DNA of 22,900 bases from an uncultured Johnsonella sp. (GTDB taxonomy: Bacteria > Bacillota > Clostridia > Lachnospirales > Lachnospiraceae): NCBI GenBank assembly GCA_900766185.1, contig CAAFUL010000013.1:1-22900 (forward strand), given 5' to 3'. A program made the position numbers and the translations under genes. The notes under the pieces were generated by a model that was given only the letters and a program-made list of their open reading frames with translations, was not told the origin of the DNA and ran no database searches. Shown one piece after another: positions 22,864 to 22,900 of this stretch. The first letter of the stretch is position 1. Every line of letters starts with the position of its first letter.

Positions 22864-22900
22864 ATGGCAAGAGAAAAGAAACCCGTGCACAGAGTACAAA
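22864..22900 (+). CDS. IS256-family (mutator-type) transposase, 5' end only
   Basis: Only the first 12 codons are in the window: MAREKKPVHRVQ. I recognise this as the N-terminus of IS256-family transposases common in Lachnospiraceae, which continue into a helical domain and a DDE catalytic core. The SD AAGGAG lies 10 nt upstream but inside a strong hairpin. It is the only convincing plus-strand gene in the window. The assignment depends on a very short peptide. Confidence 0.6.
   Translation, partial: MAREKKPVHRVQ

Larger units (their letters stand above)
22785..22900 (+). mobile_element. left part of an IS256-family insertion sequence
   Basis: The transposase start at 22864 marks an insertion sequence entering from the right. 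The stretch gcttgtgaaaatttctctg (22790-22808) resembles terminal repeats of IS256-type elements, so the left end is placed near 22785. The exact boundary and the 8-bp target duplication cannot be fixed without the right end. Confidence 0.45.

Noticed and set aside
1..22900. CRISPR array, tRNA, rRNA or phage genes
   Set aside because: No regularly spaced repeats, cloverleaf-like sequences or phage structural proteins were seen on either strand.

Overview
The window is low-GC DNA that looks like a Clostridia chromosome, most likely Lachnospiraceae. The reasons are strong purine-rich Shine-Dalgarno (SD) sequences before nearly every gene, TTG/GTG starts with good SDs, an Hsp33 gene next to a class I methyltransferase, a DUF5662 protein, and fragments of IS1380, IS256 and IS200/IS605 families. 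Taxonomy is inferred from gene content only. Almost every gene lies on the minus strand, so the text below runs in transcription order, from high to low coordinates.

Right edge (22480-22900): an intergenic stretch, then the 5' end of an IS256-family transposase on the plus strand, with its SD buried in a long hairpin. Next (22479-17562) is a complete five-gene nickel/peptide-type ABC importer: two permeases, a lipoprotein binding protein and two short ATPases, tightly packed with overlaps. It is followed by an internally deleted IS200/IS605 remnant (17375-17520) that keeps the last codons of tnpB and the omegaRNA-like right end. This remnant abuts a ParE-type toxin gene that has lost its N-terminal half, followed by a strong hairpin terminator.

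Middle: a CPBP-family membrane protease-like gene and a GT2 glycosyltransferase form a two-gene operon. A 400-bp gap follows, holding a palindromic repeat with a nested insertion and a 26-bp direct repeat that overlaps the glycosyltransferase stop codon. Then come a SEC-C zinc-motif gene, a SAM methyltransferase with hslO (Hsp33), and a DUF5662 gene.

The most interesting block (11327-3135) is a five-gene operon: SWIM zinc-finger protein, a large HEAT-like helical protein, MoxR-type AAA+ ATPase, DUF5682 protein and VWA protein. Four of the five match the little-understood Escherichia coli yehL/M/P/Q set. The DUF5682 member carries motifs suggesting a TIKI/TraB/EreA-type hydrolase fold. A second copy of the palindromic repeat sits inside this operon, between the ATPase and DUF5682 genes.

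Left edge: pcrA helicase with a small acidic-tailed membrane protein downstream, then a truncated IS1380-family transposase running off the window.

No tRNA, rRNA, CRISPR array or phage genes were seen.
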